DNA of 53,751 nucleotides from JBCDIQ01 sp039024295 (lineage in GTDB: Bacteria > Bacteroidota > Bacteroidia > J057): contig JBCDIQ010000003.1 in NCBI GenBank assembly GCA_039024295.1, positions 1 to 53,751 on the forward strand, in the 5' to 3' direction. Shown one piece after another: positions 25,837 through 34,944 of this stretch. The notes under the pieces are model-generated. The model worked only from the letters and a program-made list of their open reading frames with translations, did no database searches and was not told the origin of the DNA. Both the position numbers and the translations under genes were made by a program. Every line of letters starts with the position of its first letter. Position 1 is the first letter of the stretch.

Positions 25837-27429
25837 ATGCATATCCACCACATCACCCTGGCACACCTTGCGGCTCACCTGAATGCAACCCATTTGGGTG
25901 AACGGTTAGAACGATGCTTTTCTCAAAATAAGCAGGAGCTGGTGGTGGAATTTGAACAACTCATTTTAAGGATTGGGTGCAATACGCCACTCAGCTATGT
26001 GGTGTCCGTAGGGGCATTTGGCATGGCCCGCAAAAATGTAGTTACCCTGTTTACCCAGCTTCAAGGATTGGCCTTGAAAGATGTACGAGTGGTACCGTTT
26101 GATCGGATCCTCATCTTCACCCTTGAATCTGAATGGGAAATGGTGCTAAAAATGTACGGCAACCGATCGAATATTTTATTGCTGCACGCAGGAGAAGTTA
26201 AAGAACTGTTTCGCTCAGACATAGCTACTGACTGGGAATTTGAAGAGACAAATGGCCCCAGTCAACCTGAAGTAGCACTTGAACCGCCAGAAGCCTATGA
26301 CCTGAAATCTATTCAGGCGCACCTGAGGAAGATTTCCCCAATCTATGACCGACACTTCGCGCAAGGCGTACTTCGGCAGATGAAGCAGGGAGCAAACTGG
26401 ACAGATGCGTGGAAAAAAGTTCGTGAAGAAGCCATTTTTGAGACCTTCTTTATTTGTCGGGAAGCAACGCGCATTCGGTTTTTGGCGCTTCCTCCCATTC
26501 AATCAGACGACTGTATCGCAATAACGGGAGTTGTCCCCGCCCTAAAAGCATTTTTGTCGGCTCAGTTTCAGTACGATGGCTATCGAAAGCGATACGCCAA
26601 GGTGAAAAAGGAGCTGGAAAAACCCGTTCAAAAATTCCAGAAGGTCTTTGCTTCTTACCGACAAAATATTGATCAGCTAAAAACCGAGCGCAACCCGGAG
26701 GAAATAGGCCATATCCTCATGGCCAATTTGCACGCCATCCCACCTGACACCGCCAAAATTGAATTGGAAGATTTTTACACCGGTGGCAAACTGCTGGTTA
26801 AGCTCAAACCGCGCCTATCTCCCCAGGAAAATGCCAAGCGCTATTATGACAAACACAAGCAACGAAAAAGCAAAATTACCTACCTGGAGAGCCAACTGGA
26901 AGACATTGAGGCAAAACTAAATGAAGCTACTGGCAAACTGGTCAAATTTGAGGAGCTGCCCGTTCCAACAGACCTTCCTTTTGACGACGGCGGCTTTGAT
27001 GCCCGACAGTTACGCGCCTACAAAAAGGAAATGGACGCTCTGTACAAGGAGCAGGAGGCTGAGCAGGAAAAACGGTTCCCCTTCCGCACATTCAGCCGAG
27101 AAAACTGGCAAATATTTGTAGGCCTCAATGCCAAGAACAACGACCTCCTCAGTTTCAAATTTGCCAACAAAGAAGACCTTTGGTTGCACGCCAAGGATGT
27201 TTCGGGTTCACATGTGGTCATCAAACAACGTCCAGGCCATCCTGTCCCGGAAACGGTCCTGGAATATGCGGCAGGTCTGGCAGCTTATTACTCCAAGCGA
27301 AAAAATGATGGACTCGTCCCGGTGATTTACACGCCTCGCAAGTACATCCGAAAGCGAAAGGGCGATCCGCCTGGGCTAGTGGCGGTGGACCGGGAGCAGG
27401 TCATCATGGCGGAGCCAACGAAGGGCTAA
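25837..27429 (+). CDS. rqcH: NFACT-family ribosome quality-control protein, RqcH-like
   Basis: RqcH (Rqc2/NEMF family) binds stalled large ribosomal subunits and adds C-terminal alanine tails to the stuck peptide. The order of parts fits: NFACT-N with the tail-promoting Asp-Arg pair (PFDRI, residues 89-90), a helix-hairpin-helix region, a long coiled coil (about 255-395), and NFACT-R near the end (KEDLWLHAKDVSGSHVVIKQ). Length (530) is normal. Retention of the Asp-Arg pair suggests it is tailing-competent. It was formerly annotated as a fibronectin-binding protein. It is divergent from the GT39-like gene across 78 bp. Confidence 0.92.
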   Translation: MHIHHITLAHLAAHLNATHLGERLERCFSQNKQELVVEFEQLILRIGCNTPLSYVVSVGAFGMARKNVVTLFTQLQGLALKDVRVVPFDRILIFTLESEWEMVLKMYGNRSNILLLHAGEVKELFRSDIATDWEFEETNGPSQPEVALEPPEAYDLKSIQAHLRKISPIYDRHFAQGVLRQMKQGANWTDAWKKVREEAIFETFFICREATRIRFLALPPIQSDDCIAITGVVPALKAFLSAQFQYDGYRKRYAKVKKELEKPVQKFQKVFASYRQNIDQLKTERNPEEIGHILMANLHAIPPDTAKIELEDFYTGGKLLVKLKPRLSPQENAKRYYDKHKQRKSKITYLESQLEDIEAKLNEATGKLVKFEELPVPTDLPFDDGGFDARQLRAYKKEMDALYKEQEAEQEKRFPFRTFSRENWQIFVGLNAKNNDLLSFKFANKEDLWLHAKDVSGSHVVIKQRPGHPVPETVLEYAAGLAAYYSKRKNDGLVPVIYTPRKYIRKRKGDPPGLVAVDREQVIMAEPTKG

Positions 27430-27438
27430 CCAAAAACC

Positions 27439-29043
27439 TCAATAAGGGGAGTAGTACCACTGCCAAGCTTTTACAAAGGAGTTTCCTCGCCTGGCCCGAA
27501 CAAAATAGATTCCCTCGGATAGGTGTGGCAGATGTATCACACATGCTTGCGAGGGAGGCATCGTTTCCCCATGCACTTGTTGGCCACCGAGGGTAATAAC
27601 CTCAATATGCATAGGCTCGGAGGAAAATGAACGATCAACAATGGTCAATTCCGCAGAAGCTGATCGGTCCTGAACGATGAATAATTGATTTTCATGGGGC
27701 CTTTCAACCGCAAGCGGTCGATCACGGTCAAATACATACACCGTCCCACCATCATTGATGGTAGTCCCATTCACAGAATCTGCCTGCCAAGCTCCGACTG
27801 CAATGTTTCGACCACTAATAGCTACTGCCTCTCCAAAATTATCGTTGAAATTGCGTTCCGTGCCTGCCAGTTTTGCCACTTCTTGCCATTGGTCATTCCC
27901 ATCTAGCTCAAATACATATGCAGCACCGGCTACATTGATCGGGGCATTCCCATTTGCGTCTTTTCGCTCTTTGCCTGCCCCTATGACGCAGGCCCTTCCT
28001 TCAATGCTTATCGAACGGCCAAAGAAACTGTTCTGGTCAAAATCGGAAGCATAAACTTTCTGCTTTTCAGTCCATTGGTTGTTTTCCCATTTGAAAAAAT
28101 AAGCTGATCCCGTATTTCCTCCCTGGGTACCTCCTGGCTGGTCAGCTTCATTGCTTTTTCCAACTACCACCCATTCTCCAGAAATGGCCACATCCCATCC
28201 GAAGGCCTCAAAGTTATCTTGATCTGCTGGAGTAAGCTCTTGTAAATCAGATGGACCAACAGTTGAAAAATCACACGTACTTCCCATGCTCCCACAATTA
28301 TAGGCATAGGCAGTTCCCACATCAAACTGAAGGGGAAGCTCATCCTTTCCAAAAGCACCTATCACCACCCCTGTTTCATCCATGTCTAAGTATTGACCAA
28401 AAAAGTTTTCGGTTTCACGGTTGGGAGCCGTCCATTTCGAACTCAGCACCCAATTGCCGTTGGGCTGTAAGTTGAATAAGTAGGCTGCACCTGCAGCCGT
28501 TATTGGCTGTTGCCCATTCTGATCCGTGTTATTCCGGGGCGCACCTATTAGTGCATACTCATCTGTGAGCGCCACAGAGATGCCAAATCGATCCCCATTC
28601 TCACCATCTGAAGGCAGAAGTCGATTCATCAATTTCAAGGTGTCTGAGGCAGTGAACTCATATACATAGGCTGCTCCTGTTTTGAGGGAACCATTCCCTT
28701 CATTGTATGCTCCCACAAGAGCGTAGTTTTCCGTTAAGGCTACACTTGCACCAAAATACCCCAATGAGAGGGGGTTGGGGGAACTCAACTGCTGAATTTC
28801 CTTCCAAGTGCCATTTGGTTGCCGTTTGTACAGGTAAGCAGCACCGCTTGTTCGGGAGCCTCCTCCATTAGCGGTCCACGCACCTGCCAGCACAAAGGAA
28901 TCTGAAATTGCAACTGAATACCCCAGGTTGCTAAACGGTCCCTGACCACTGCTTCTCATTTTTTGGGTCATGGTCCAGGTCTGGGCGTTGACAATGTATG
29001 CACCCATAATACCTATGATAATTGAGAAATAGATTTCTTTCAT
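27439..29043 (-). CDS. Secreted FG-GAP repeat protein, probably T9SS cargo
   Basis: A 534-residue exported protein (signal peptide ending YIVNA/QT) built of about seven FG-GAP/integrin-like beta-propeller repeats. Recurrent units read like FGxSVAL, YALVGAYN and GAAYVYE. The repeats tend to carry Ca-binding style Asp/Asn-rich loops. The C-terminal ~85 residues have a sorting-domain look (IEVITLGGQQVHGE..., LSEGIYFVRARRGNSFVKAW), consistent with T9SS export. It has an adhesion or surface-coat type of architecture, but no specific role can be read. It is convergent with the RqcH gene, 9 bp apart. Confidence 0.75.
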   Translation of the reverse strand: MKEIYFSIIIGIMGAYIVNAQTWTMTQKMRSSGQGPFSNLGYSVAISDSFVLAGAWTANGGGSRTSGAAYLYKRQPNGTWKEIQQLSSPNPLSLGYFGASVALTENYALVGAYNEGNGSLKTGAAYVYEFTASDTLKLMNRLLPSDGENGDRFGISVALTDEYALIGAPRNNTDQNGQQPITAAGAAYLFNLQPNGNWVLSSKWTAPNRETENFFGQYLDMDETGVVIGAFGKDELPLQFDVGTAYAYNCGSMGSTCDFSTVGPSDLQELTPADQDNFEAFGWDVAISGEWVVVGKSNEADQPGGTQGGNTGSAYFFKWENNQWTEKQKVYASDFDQNSFFGRSISIEGRACVIGAGKERKDANGNAPINVAGAAYVFELDGNDQWQEVAKLAGTERNFNDNFGEAVAISGRNIAVGAWQADSVNGTTINDGGTVYVFDRDRPLAVERPHENQLFIVQDRSASAELTIVDRSFSSEPMHIEVITLGGQQVHGETMPPSQACVIHLPHLSEGIYFVRARRGNSFVKAWQWYYSPY

Positions 29044-29192
29044 GACAGAATGATTGAAGGATTAATTTCTCCAAAGCTCTGTAAATGAGATAAATGATGC
29101 TTCACCCGATTGGGTGATTCTGCCTGCCTCCTGAAGGTTAGCCATTCAAATTCCCCTTGCCACCCTTGCTTACTTATCATTACCTTTACCAC

Positions 29193-30314
29193 ATGATCTA
29201 TCGAATGCTGGCCACAGTATTTTTTTTATTGAGCTTCCTTGTACAAGTACATTCTCAAAATTCATGGCGAGCTGGAACATGGGTGGAAGCGGATGTCTTT
29301 TATGGTCAGTTGGTACGGCATTCCCCAAAAATGGAATTCGACATACCGTATTCGGCACGTGGAGTTGGGCTGAGCATCATGAAACAAAGCAGGGGGCAAG
29401 ATTATTGGTCGGCAGCGCATGGGGCGCCCCGATTTGGGGTCCAGGTCTTTTGGCGGAATTTTGGAAATGACGAGCTCTTGGGACGAACCATTGGGTTTTA
29501 CCCGCAAGGAGATTTTTTTCTGCACCGCAGCAAACGATGGGAGATGTACTGCCGGGCAGGCTTTGGCCTTACCTTTAATAATCGCCCCTATAACCGACTC
29601 GAGAATCCAGAAAACAATGCCATTGGCTCTATGGCCAACAATGCCACCGCGGTTGGACTAGGCGTTGGAATTCGCCTAACCCCTCAATGGCTGTTGCGTC
29701 TGGAAGGTAACGCCACCCACGTATCCAATGGCAGGTTCTCCCTGCCCAACCTGGGATTGAATACCTTTAGCCTAAAAATGGGGATTAGCTACCAGCTTGC
29801 CCCATTGGAGGAAATCACGCCTATCCCACAAGAAAAACTGAAGCGCGACAAGAAATGGCATGTTAACCTCCGATTTGGATTGGGTGCTAAAGAAAATAAA
29901 GAACCAGACGGTCCCCGGTATCCCGTATTTCTGGCTTCAGCATTTATGACCCGAATGATCAGCTATACCAACAGGTTACAGCTTGGGGTGGAGGTTTTCC
30001 ATGACCAATCCGTGCGGGCATTTACCCGAAACCAGCAAATCAACTCGGATGAGCCTCAATTTACAGATACCCGCTTTGCCGTTATTGCTGGTCAGGAATT
30101 TGTCTTTGGCCATGCCGCTTTTATGACCCAATTGTTCTTCTATGCTGACAAACCCTTTGAAGGCAGTGACTTTTTCGGCACCCGCATAGGCCCCACTTTT
30201 TACCTCTACGGTCCTGCTGATGAGCAACGTTTTTGTCCTTTTATAGGTATCTATATGAAGGCCCACAAAGCAGTGGCTGATTATATAGAGGTTACGGCTG
30301 GCATCAGGTGGTGA
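29193..30314 (+). CDS. PagL-like acyloxyacyl hydrolase (lipid A deacylase family), outer membrane
   Basis: A 373-residue beta-barrel-type protein. After the signal peptide (MIYRMLATVFFLLSFL..., cleaved near VHS) comes a pattern of alternating strands. The hallmark is THVSNGRFSLPNLGLN, which matches the PagL catalytic His-Ser segment (HxSNG followed by PNxGxN). PagL removes an acyl chain from lipid A in the outer membrane. The protein is about twice the length of classical PagL, with an extra ~150-residue C-terminal barrel-like part, as seen in Bacteroidota members. I use the ATG at 29193; the longer frame needs TTG at 29157. It is a lone gene before the yceD-rpmF unit. Confidence 0.75.
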   Translation: MIYRMLATVFFLLSFLVQVHSQNSWRAGTWVEADVFYGQLVRHSPKMEFDIPYSARGVGLSIMKQSRGQDYWSAAHGAPRFGVQVFWRNFGNDELLGRTIGFYPQGDFFLHRSKRWEMYCRAGFGLTFNNRPYNRLENPENNAIGSMANNATAVGLGVGIRLTPQWLLRLEGNATHVSNGRFSLPNLGLNTFSLKMGISYQLAPLEEITPIPQEKLKRDKKWHVNLRFGLGAKENKEPDGPRYPVFLASAFMTRMISYTNRLQLGVEVFHDQSVRAFTRNQQINSDEPQFTDTRFAVIAGQEFVFGHAAFMTQLFFYADKPFEGSDFFGTRIGPTFYLYGPADEQRFCPFIGIYMKAHKAVADYIEVTAGIRW

Positions 30315-30385
30315 TTTAGAATTATCCTTTGGGTTTTTCACACGGAATATCTACCTTTGCAGCCCGTGCATTTTTAGGCAAAATC

Positions 30386-30943
30386 ATGGACAAGTCCTTT
30401 GAAAAACAGTTTGAACTCAACGTTGCGCGGCTAAAGGATGGCAAGCAGCAAGAGGTATTCACATTAGACGAAGAAGTGCTCAAGCATTTTCAGCAAAGTG
30501 ATTTGCTGGACTGCGATGTGAAAGCGGTGCTGGACATGACCAAAAACAGTTCCCAAGTAGATGCCATATTTCATCTGAGCGGGAAGGTTGTTTTGAGATG
30601 CGACCGCTGTCTGGAGCCTTATGATTTTAGCCTTGATACCCGTCATCGCATTATCTTTTCCTTTGATGAAAAGATGGGACGAGACGATAACACGGAAATT
30701 ATTTATGTGAATCGGCATGAAGACAAGCTCTCCGTTTTACAGGAGTTGTACGACTTTATGATTTTGGCTATCCCTTTCCGAAAAGTTCCTGAACCTGAAG
30801 TTCACCTTTGCAAGCCAGAAGTATTGGAATTACTCGGACTAGATGCTCAAGGCAGGCCCAAGGTTGAGTTCATCGAAGAAAGCGAACGCGAAACAGATCC
30901 CCGTTGGGAAGCGCTTCGCAAGTTAAAAGACAAGTTGAATTAA
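30386..30943 (+). CDS. yceD: DUF177/YceD-family protein
   Basis: The 185-residue YceD (DUF177) protein sits next to rpmF in most bacteria and is linked to 23S rRNA accumulation or 50S assembly. Diagnostic are the CDRCLEPY motif (one of the conserved Cys pairs) and the C-terminal DPRWEALRKL. Start is the ATG at 30386; the longer frame begins with residues lacking homology. It lies 17 bp upstream of rpmF and is co-transcribed with it. Confidence 0.88.
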   Translation: MDKSFEKQFELNVARLKDGKQQEVFTLDEEVLKHFQQSDLLDCDVKAVLDMTKNSSQVDAIFHLSGKVVLRCDRCLEPYDFSLDTRHRIIFSFDEKMGRDDNTEIIYVNRHEDKLSVLQELYDFMILAIPFRKVPEPEVHLCKPEVLELLGLDAQGRPKVEFIEESERETDPRWEALRKLKDKLN

Positions 30944-30960
30944 GCTTAACAACATACGTT

Positions 30961-31146
30961 ATGGCACATCCCAAACGAAAAATATCCAAAACTCGCCGAG
31001 ACAAGCGGCGTACCCATCAGAAATTATCTCAGCGTCCATTTTACTTGGACCCTGAAACTGGTGAGCCTACCTTGTATCACCGTGTTTGCCTAGAAAGCGG
31101 AAACTACCGCGGTCGTCAGGTAGTAGAGGCGGAAGACGACTACTAA
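30961..31146 (+). CDS. rpmF: 50S ribosomal protein L32
   Basis: A 61-residue L32 with the canonical start MAHPKRKISKTRRDKRRTH. The C-terminal half (PETGEPTLYHRVCLESGNYR) follows the family except that the zinc-ribbon cysteines are mostly gone: only one Cys remains, so this is a non-zinc (C-minus) form. The acidic end VVEAEDDY is typical of Bacteroidota. A strong terminator follows 25 bp downstream. Confidence 0.95.
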   Translation: MAHPKRKISKTRRDKRRTHQKLSQRPFYLDPETGEPTLYHRVCLESGNYRGRQVVEAEDDY

Positions 31147-31171
31147 GGCTCTTACCGGATAAATCAATCAG

Positions 31172-31202
31172 GCCCCGACTGGCATGCCAGTTGGGGCTTT
31201 TG
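31172..31202 (+). terminator. Rho-independent terminator of yceD-rpmF
   Basis: A GC-rich 12-bp stem with one G-T pair (GCCCC at 31172 pairing with GGGGC ending 31197) is followed directly by TTTT. Confidence 0.88.
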
Positions 31203-31308
31203 TGCTGATTCCATTATCATTTATCCAATTATTGTTGGTTTTCATACCAGTTTTGTTGCTAAACTAGACGTTTCCCAAACCTTTTGGCCATTTTCACGTT
31301 AAACAACT

Positions 31309-31632
31309 ATGGCTAATTCTATTGATCTTACTCCGGAATCAGCGCAGATCTTTGAATCATTGAAAGAAGATAAAGCAACGCTGAAAAAGAACTTTGGTGT
31401 AATCAGGATAGGCGTGTTCGGTCGCATTCCAAAAACTGAAGTCATCGACAATGCCGACGTTAACATTCTTGTAGAGTTAAATAACCCTCGACTAGATTTG
31501 TGGACAAGGCTGAAAAACTACCTCGAAAGTCGATTAGAGCAACCCATCAACCTCATTGCAAAGGGTAGTCAGGCTGCTGAACGTCTCGCCCTCACCAACA
31601 AGAAAGTTCGAAAGTTAGTGGCCTTTGCGTAA
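31309..31632 (+). CDS. Minimal nucleotidyltransferase (MNT-like), degenerate active site, no HEPN partner
   Basis: A 107-residue protein with the MNT/KNTase-like core: IGVFGRIPKTEVIDNADVNI matches the family pattern GxFGSxxRGE...SDxDLLV. Key residues have changed: the GS pair reads GR, and the second Asp of the DxD metal pair is Asn (ADVNILVEL). Active MNT antitoxins AMPylate a HEPN toxin encoded alongside, but no HEPN gene is next to it. The gene stands alone between two strong terminators. It may be a catalytically dead remnant, an orphan regulator, or an adaptor. Confidence 0.72.
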   Translation: MANSIDLTPESAQIFESLKEDKATLKKNFGVIRIGVFGRIPKTEVIDNADVNILVELNNPRLDLWTRLKNYLESRLEQPINLIAKGSQAAERLALTNKKVRKLVAFA

Positions 31633-31650
31633 GCTGCCACTTGCCTTCAA

Positions 31651-31692
31651 GAAACAGCCTGCCAAGTTATTTGGCAGGCTGTTTCTTTTTTG
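31651..31692 (+). terminator. Strong rho-independent terminator after the MNT-like gene
   Basis: A perfect 15-bp stem (31651-31665 with 31671-31685) has loop GTTAT and is followed by six T. It is clearly separate from the L32 terminator. Confidence 0.92.
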
Positions 31693-31783
31693 GGGTCACC
31701 GCAATTCATTAACCTAATAAGGGCAAAAGGTTTATCAACTGTCATATAGATATTCTGGCCTATCACCCTGTTAGCTTTCAACT

Positions 31784-33454
31784 ATGAACCCCCATAAGAT
31801 TCTGCTGTTGTGGTGCCTATCAATCGTCATTTCGGATGCAAATGCCCAAACGCCACCACTGAACCCCTTCCTGGTAGACTCCCCATTTCCTTTGGTACAC
31901 CAAAACAACTACCGACAAGGGTTCAGCGAACTACCTGCACTGCTGAATCACGATTCTATCATCATCCGAACTACCAGAACACCTAATGACCGGGTATCCC
32001 CCTGGTTGCAGTTATCAGAAAGGTATCCTGATTCCTCCCGAACGATTTGGGGAAGTACCAGCACCCACATCTGGAAGGCAATTTCTACGCCGGAAACCTT
32101 GCAGGTGGTGAGTGATTATCGAATTGACTTCGACCCTTCCCTGGATGACCTCAGTTGGTCGTTTATGCATCTACCCAATCACGAGGTGCTCACCTACGAT
32201 GACAATCGGCTGCTAAAATTTGGCGATCAAGACCCTAGCGATCCGTATTCCCCCATTGAATTGGTCTCCGAAGTATTCGTCCCTGCAAATATCGGGGGGC
32301 CGACCAAGCTCACGAGAATGTACAACGGCACCATCGCTTTCGCCTCCAATATCGGGGTAATTGGCTTGCTGAATGACAACCTGCAATTGCTTGATACCCT
32401 GCGCTTGCCCTTAAATCCCAATGAAACGGCTTTCCACAACGACTTTGGTTCTGACGAAGCGGGCGATATATTCACCATTACCACCGAACGGATGATGCGC
32501 CTGCAAATCAGCCCAAACAACAAGCTCTCCATAGATTGGGAAGTATTTATGGATTTTGGTGGCAATGGCCTGCAAGGGGTTGGCACTACTCCCACCTTGT
32601 TGGGAACTGAAAATGACCGATTGGTTTGTGTCATCAACAGCAAAAGACCGGCAGAAGTAATTGCCTTTTGGCGGGATACCATTCCAGCGGACTGGCAGGG
32701 AATTCCTGGGCAGGACCGACGGGTAGCCGCAATCGTCCCACTTCCCGGCTCGGGGCCTATCAGCCCATTGTTTACTGCTGTGGAAAATAGTCCTGTGGCA
32801 TATGGCTATGAAATTGCTTGCGGACAATGGAATGGCCTATCAGAGCAGACTTGTAATACTGCAAAGGGCGTGTACAAATTGGCCTGGGATACAACTTCGA
32901 ATACCATGCGAATCGTTTGGAGCAGGTCAGATATCAACCTCAACAATGTCCTCATGTACAGTATTCCCGATAACCTGATCTATGGTTCGGGGCGAGAAGC
33001 AGATTGCAACTACTATTATTATGGACTGGATTGGCAAACAGGTACGACGGTGAAAAGATTTACCCTGGGCAATGCAGAGATGTTTGATGACCCTGGAAAT
33101 GCGAATATCATCCTTGAAGATGGCTCGATCATGTTCAACACCAAGGAACGCCTGATCCAATTGTACCCATCTGATGATAAGTCCGTGAGTCTACAGCCTG
33201 CAAGAGACAATCCTCCCATCGCCACTGTGTATCCCAACCCTGTTCAGGAGGTAATTTTTGTAGACTTTTCATCTTCTGGGGAAGCAACGCTTACCCTGTG
33301 GTCCTCTACAGGGAAAAAAGTAGCGGTATGGGGAAAGGAAACCGGACAGAAAAGGAGTGAAGCGGTTGTCGGCGGCCTAGCTGCTGGTGTTTACACCCTC
33401 ACCGTGGAACAACAAGGCAAGTTTCATCATCAATTGATCCAGAAGACCAAGTAG
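31784..33454 (+). CDS. Secreted protein with T9SS sorting domain, function unknown
   Basis: A 556-residue exported protein with a signal peptide ending DANA/QTPP. The body (about 30-470) has a beta-propeller-like pattern of repeated short strands (YNGTIAFASNIGVIGLLND and similar), suggesting a PQQ-like or NHL-like propeller, though no clear catalytic site is seen. The last ~75 residues are a T9SS type A sorting domain (VYPNPVQEVIFVDF ... AAGVYTLTVEQQGK). It is convergent with the small gene at 33473, 18 bp apart. I do not recognise a family name. Confidence 0.7.
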   Translation: MNPHKILLLWCLSIVISDANAQTPPLNPFLVDSPFPLVHQNNYRQGFSELPALLNHDSIIIRTTRTPNDRVSPWLQLSERYPDSSRTIWGSTSTHIWKAISTPETLQVVSDYRIDFDPSLDDLSWSFMHLPNHEVLTYDDNRLLKFGDQDPSDPYSPIELVSEVFVPANIGGPTKLTRMYNGTIAFASNIGVIGLLNDNLQLLDTLRLPLNPNETAFHNDFGSDEAGDIFTITTERMMRLQISPNNKLSIDWEVFMDFGGNGLQGVGTTPTLLGTENDRLVCVINSKRPAEVIAFWRDTIPADWQGIPGQDRRVAAIVPLPGSGPISPLFTAVENSPVAYGYEIACGQWNGLSEQTCNTAKGVYKLAWDTTSNTMRIVWSRSDINLNNVLMYSIPDNLIYGSGREADCNYYYYGLDWQTGTTVKRFTLGNAEMFDDPGNANIILEDGSIMFNTKERLIQLYPSDDKSVSLQPARDNPPIATVYPNPVQEVIFVDFSSSGEATLTLWSSTGKKVAVWGKETGQKRSEAVVGGLAAGVYTLTVEQQGKFHHQLIQKTK

Positions 33455-33472
33455 TACCTCTTCGTACCGGCT

Positions 33473-34009
33473 TTATTGAGCAACCACCCCAATGACCATT
33501 CCGTTGGCATCAAACTGAAATTTTAGCTGAGTATCTGCAGAATATTCTTCATACGTCAACTGCTCCCCAACTTCGAAAGACAATTTATACACCTGATCCG
33601 TTTCGGCAATGTACAGGTAATGGTTCCGGATGTCGTGTAGATCTGTGTCCATGAATAGAAATGCCTGATTGGTCACCCACTTACCTGGCATGAGGTTTTG
33701 TGCGCCAAAATCTTCGGGGCGAAGTTCTTTTTGGACGCCTCCGTTGGGGCCTTGGATGAGTAGATAATGAGATTGGGCTTCAAAATTGCCGAGCGACTTT
33801 GGCACCAGCATGCCTTCTTCAGATTTTACTTCAAAAACACGTCTCTGCGAATTGGCACTGCTCTGGGTAGTGGTAACAGCCTCACCACGGCTAATTCGGC
33901 GACTCACTTCCGGGCTTACGGTCGGGTTTTGCTGTGCAATACAATCAAGAGGAAACAGGGATAGGACACCTAAAAATAGCGGCAGACCTATGAGATGTTG
34001 GAGCTTCAT
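33473..34009 (-). CDS. Small exported protein of unknown function
   Basis: 178 residues with a clear signal peptide (MKLQHLIGLPLFLGVLSLF..., cleaved near DCIA). The mature part is mixed alpha/beta, with blocks EGMLVPKSLGNFEAQSHYLL and YLYIAETDQVYKLSFEV. I do not recognise a family. It is transcribed divergently from the metal-type ABC operon and could share its promoter region. Confidence 0.55.
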   Translation of the reverse strand: MKLQHLIGLPLFLGVLSLFPLDCIAQQNPTVSPEVSRRISRGEAVTTTQSSANSQRRVFEVKSEEGMLVPKSLGNFEAQSHYLLIQGPNGGVQKELRPEDFGAQNLMPGKWVTNQAFLFMDTDLHDIRNHYLYIAETDQVYKLSFEVGEQLTYEEYSADTQLKFQFDANGMVIGVVAQ

Positions 34010-34171
34010 GTCGGAAAGATATCATTAATTTTTTTTCTATCTCAACTGAATCAGTATCTGGCTTTCAGGTATATACGAAATAGAAGGGGGGATGTTAAAC
34101 CTAATTCGCCTTCGATAATACATGGTAAAGCTATGCAAATACATCGGGAGTTGTGTCGTTAAAACCATTTA

Positions 34172-34186
34172 TGCAACATTGTTGCA
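34172..34186. promoter_or_regulatory. Perfect palindrome, candidate operator of the ABC-MerC-CobW operon
   Basis: TGCAAC-ATT-GTTGCA is a perfect 6-3-6 inverted repeat, overlapping the -33 element of a candidate promoter. The operon it precedes ends in MerC-like and CobW/COG0523 genes, so a Fur/Zur-type metal repressor is a reasonable guess. No such regulator gene is in this window. Confidence 0.5.
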
Positions 34187-34211
34187 AAAAGGAATGTAAT
34201 CGTTATCTTGC
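34182..34211 (+). promoter_or_regulatory. Candidate Bacteroidota promoter
   Basis: TTG at 34182-34184 and TATCTTGC at 34204-34211 are separated by 19 bases, close to the TTTG/TAnnTTTG pattern of Bacteroidota sigma-A promoters but with a mismatch at the end of the -7 box. It overlaps the palindrome, as expected for a repressible promoter. Confidence 0.4.
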
Positions 34212-34237
34212 ACTATCATTTGCATAATTCCCAGTTC

Positions 34238-34939
34238 ATGATTCAACTGCACCAAGTAAGCAAATCCTTCAAAGGAAATACCGCTGTCCAGGACTTAAGC
34301 ATTGAGGTCAAAGAAGGTGAAATCATGGGGCTCCTTGGAGCCAATGGAGCAGGAAAATCCACCACGATTAACTTGCTATTGGGGTTCCTGAAGCCTGACC
34401 AGGGGAGGGTGAGCATTCAAGAAATGGATGTGAACCAAAATGGAGCAGCTGCGAGAAAGCTCATTGGCTACATCCCGGAAAATGTGAGTCTGTACCCTTA
34501 CCTTTCAGGGCTCGAAAACCTCGATTATTTCTGTAAAATCGCCGGGTTGACCTATTCCTCCTCAGAACTAACAGACTTCTTATCTACTTGTGGGTTACAG
34601 GAAGATGCCCATCGAGCCAAGGTTTCAGGATATTCAAAAGGCATGCGGCAAAAAGTGGGAATCGCCATTGCGTATGCAAAAAAGGCCAAAGCTTACCTGC
34701 TAGATGAGCCCGCAAGCGGCCTAGATCCCCTAGCGAGCAATGAATTGTCGGTTTTGCTCAGAAATATTGCCTCAACAGGAGCTGCCGTATTGATGGCGTC
34801 CCATGACATTTTCCGTGTCCGGGAGGTATGCCATCGTATCTGTATACTGAAAAATGGCCAGCTGGTCAAGGAACTGAAAAGTGAAGAGGTAAGTGCCAAT
34901 GAACTAGAAGACTTGTATTTAACCTTCATGAAAGATTAG
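34238..34939 (+). CDS. ABC transporter ATP-binding protein
   Basis: A 233-residue ATPase of the ABC-2 exporter type. It shows Walker A GANGAGKST (34-42), a degenerate signature SGYSKGMRQK, Walker B AYLLDEPASGLDP and the switch His in MASHD. I use the ATG at 34238, since the longer frame would start with TTG inside the promoter. It opens a five-gene run; the permease gene starts 5 bp after its stop. It energises the two DUF3526-type permeases that follow. Confidence 0.88.
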   Translation: MIQLHQVSKSFKGNTAVQDLSIEVKEGEIMGLLGANGAGKSTTINLLLGFLKPDQGRVSIQEMDVNQNGAAARKLIGYIPENVSLYPYLSGLENLDYFCKIAGLTYSSSELTDFLSTCGLQEDAHRAKVSGYSKGMRQKVGIAIAYAKKAKAYLLDEPASGLDPLASNELSVLLRNIASTGAAVLMASHDIFRVREVCHRICILKNGQLVKELKSEEVSANELEDLYLTFMKD

Positions 34940-34944
34940 CGGCA

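Noticed and set aside
24280..25893. The 537-residue version of the GT39-like protein
   Set aside because: The first 45 residues are polar, cysteine-rich and overlap the divergent RqcH gene; the ATG at 25758 precedes the first membrane helix.
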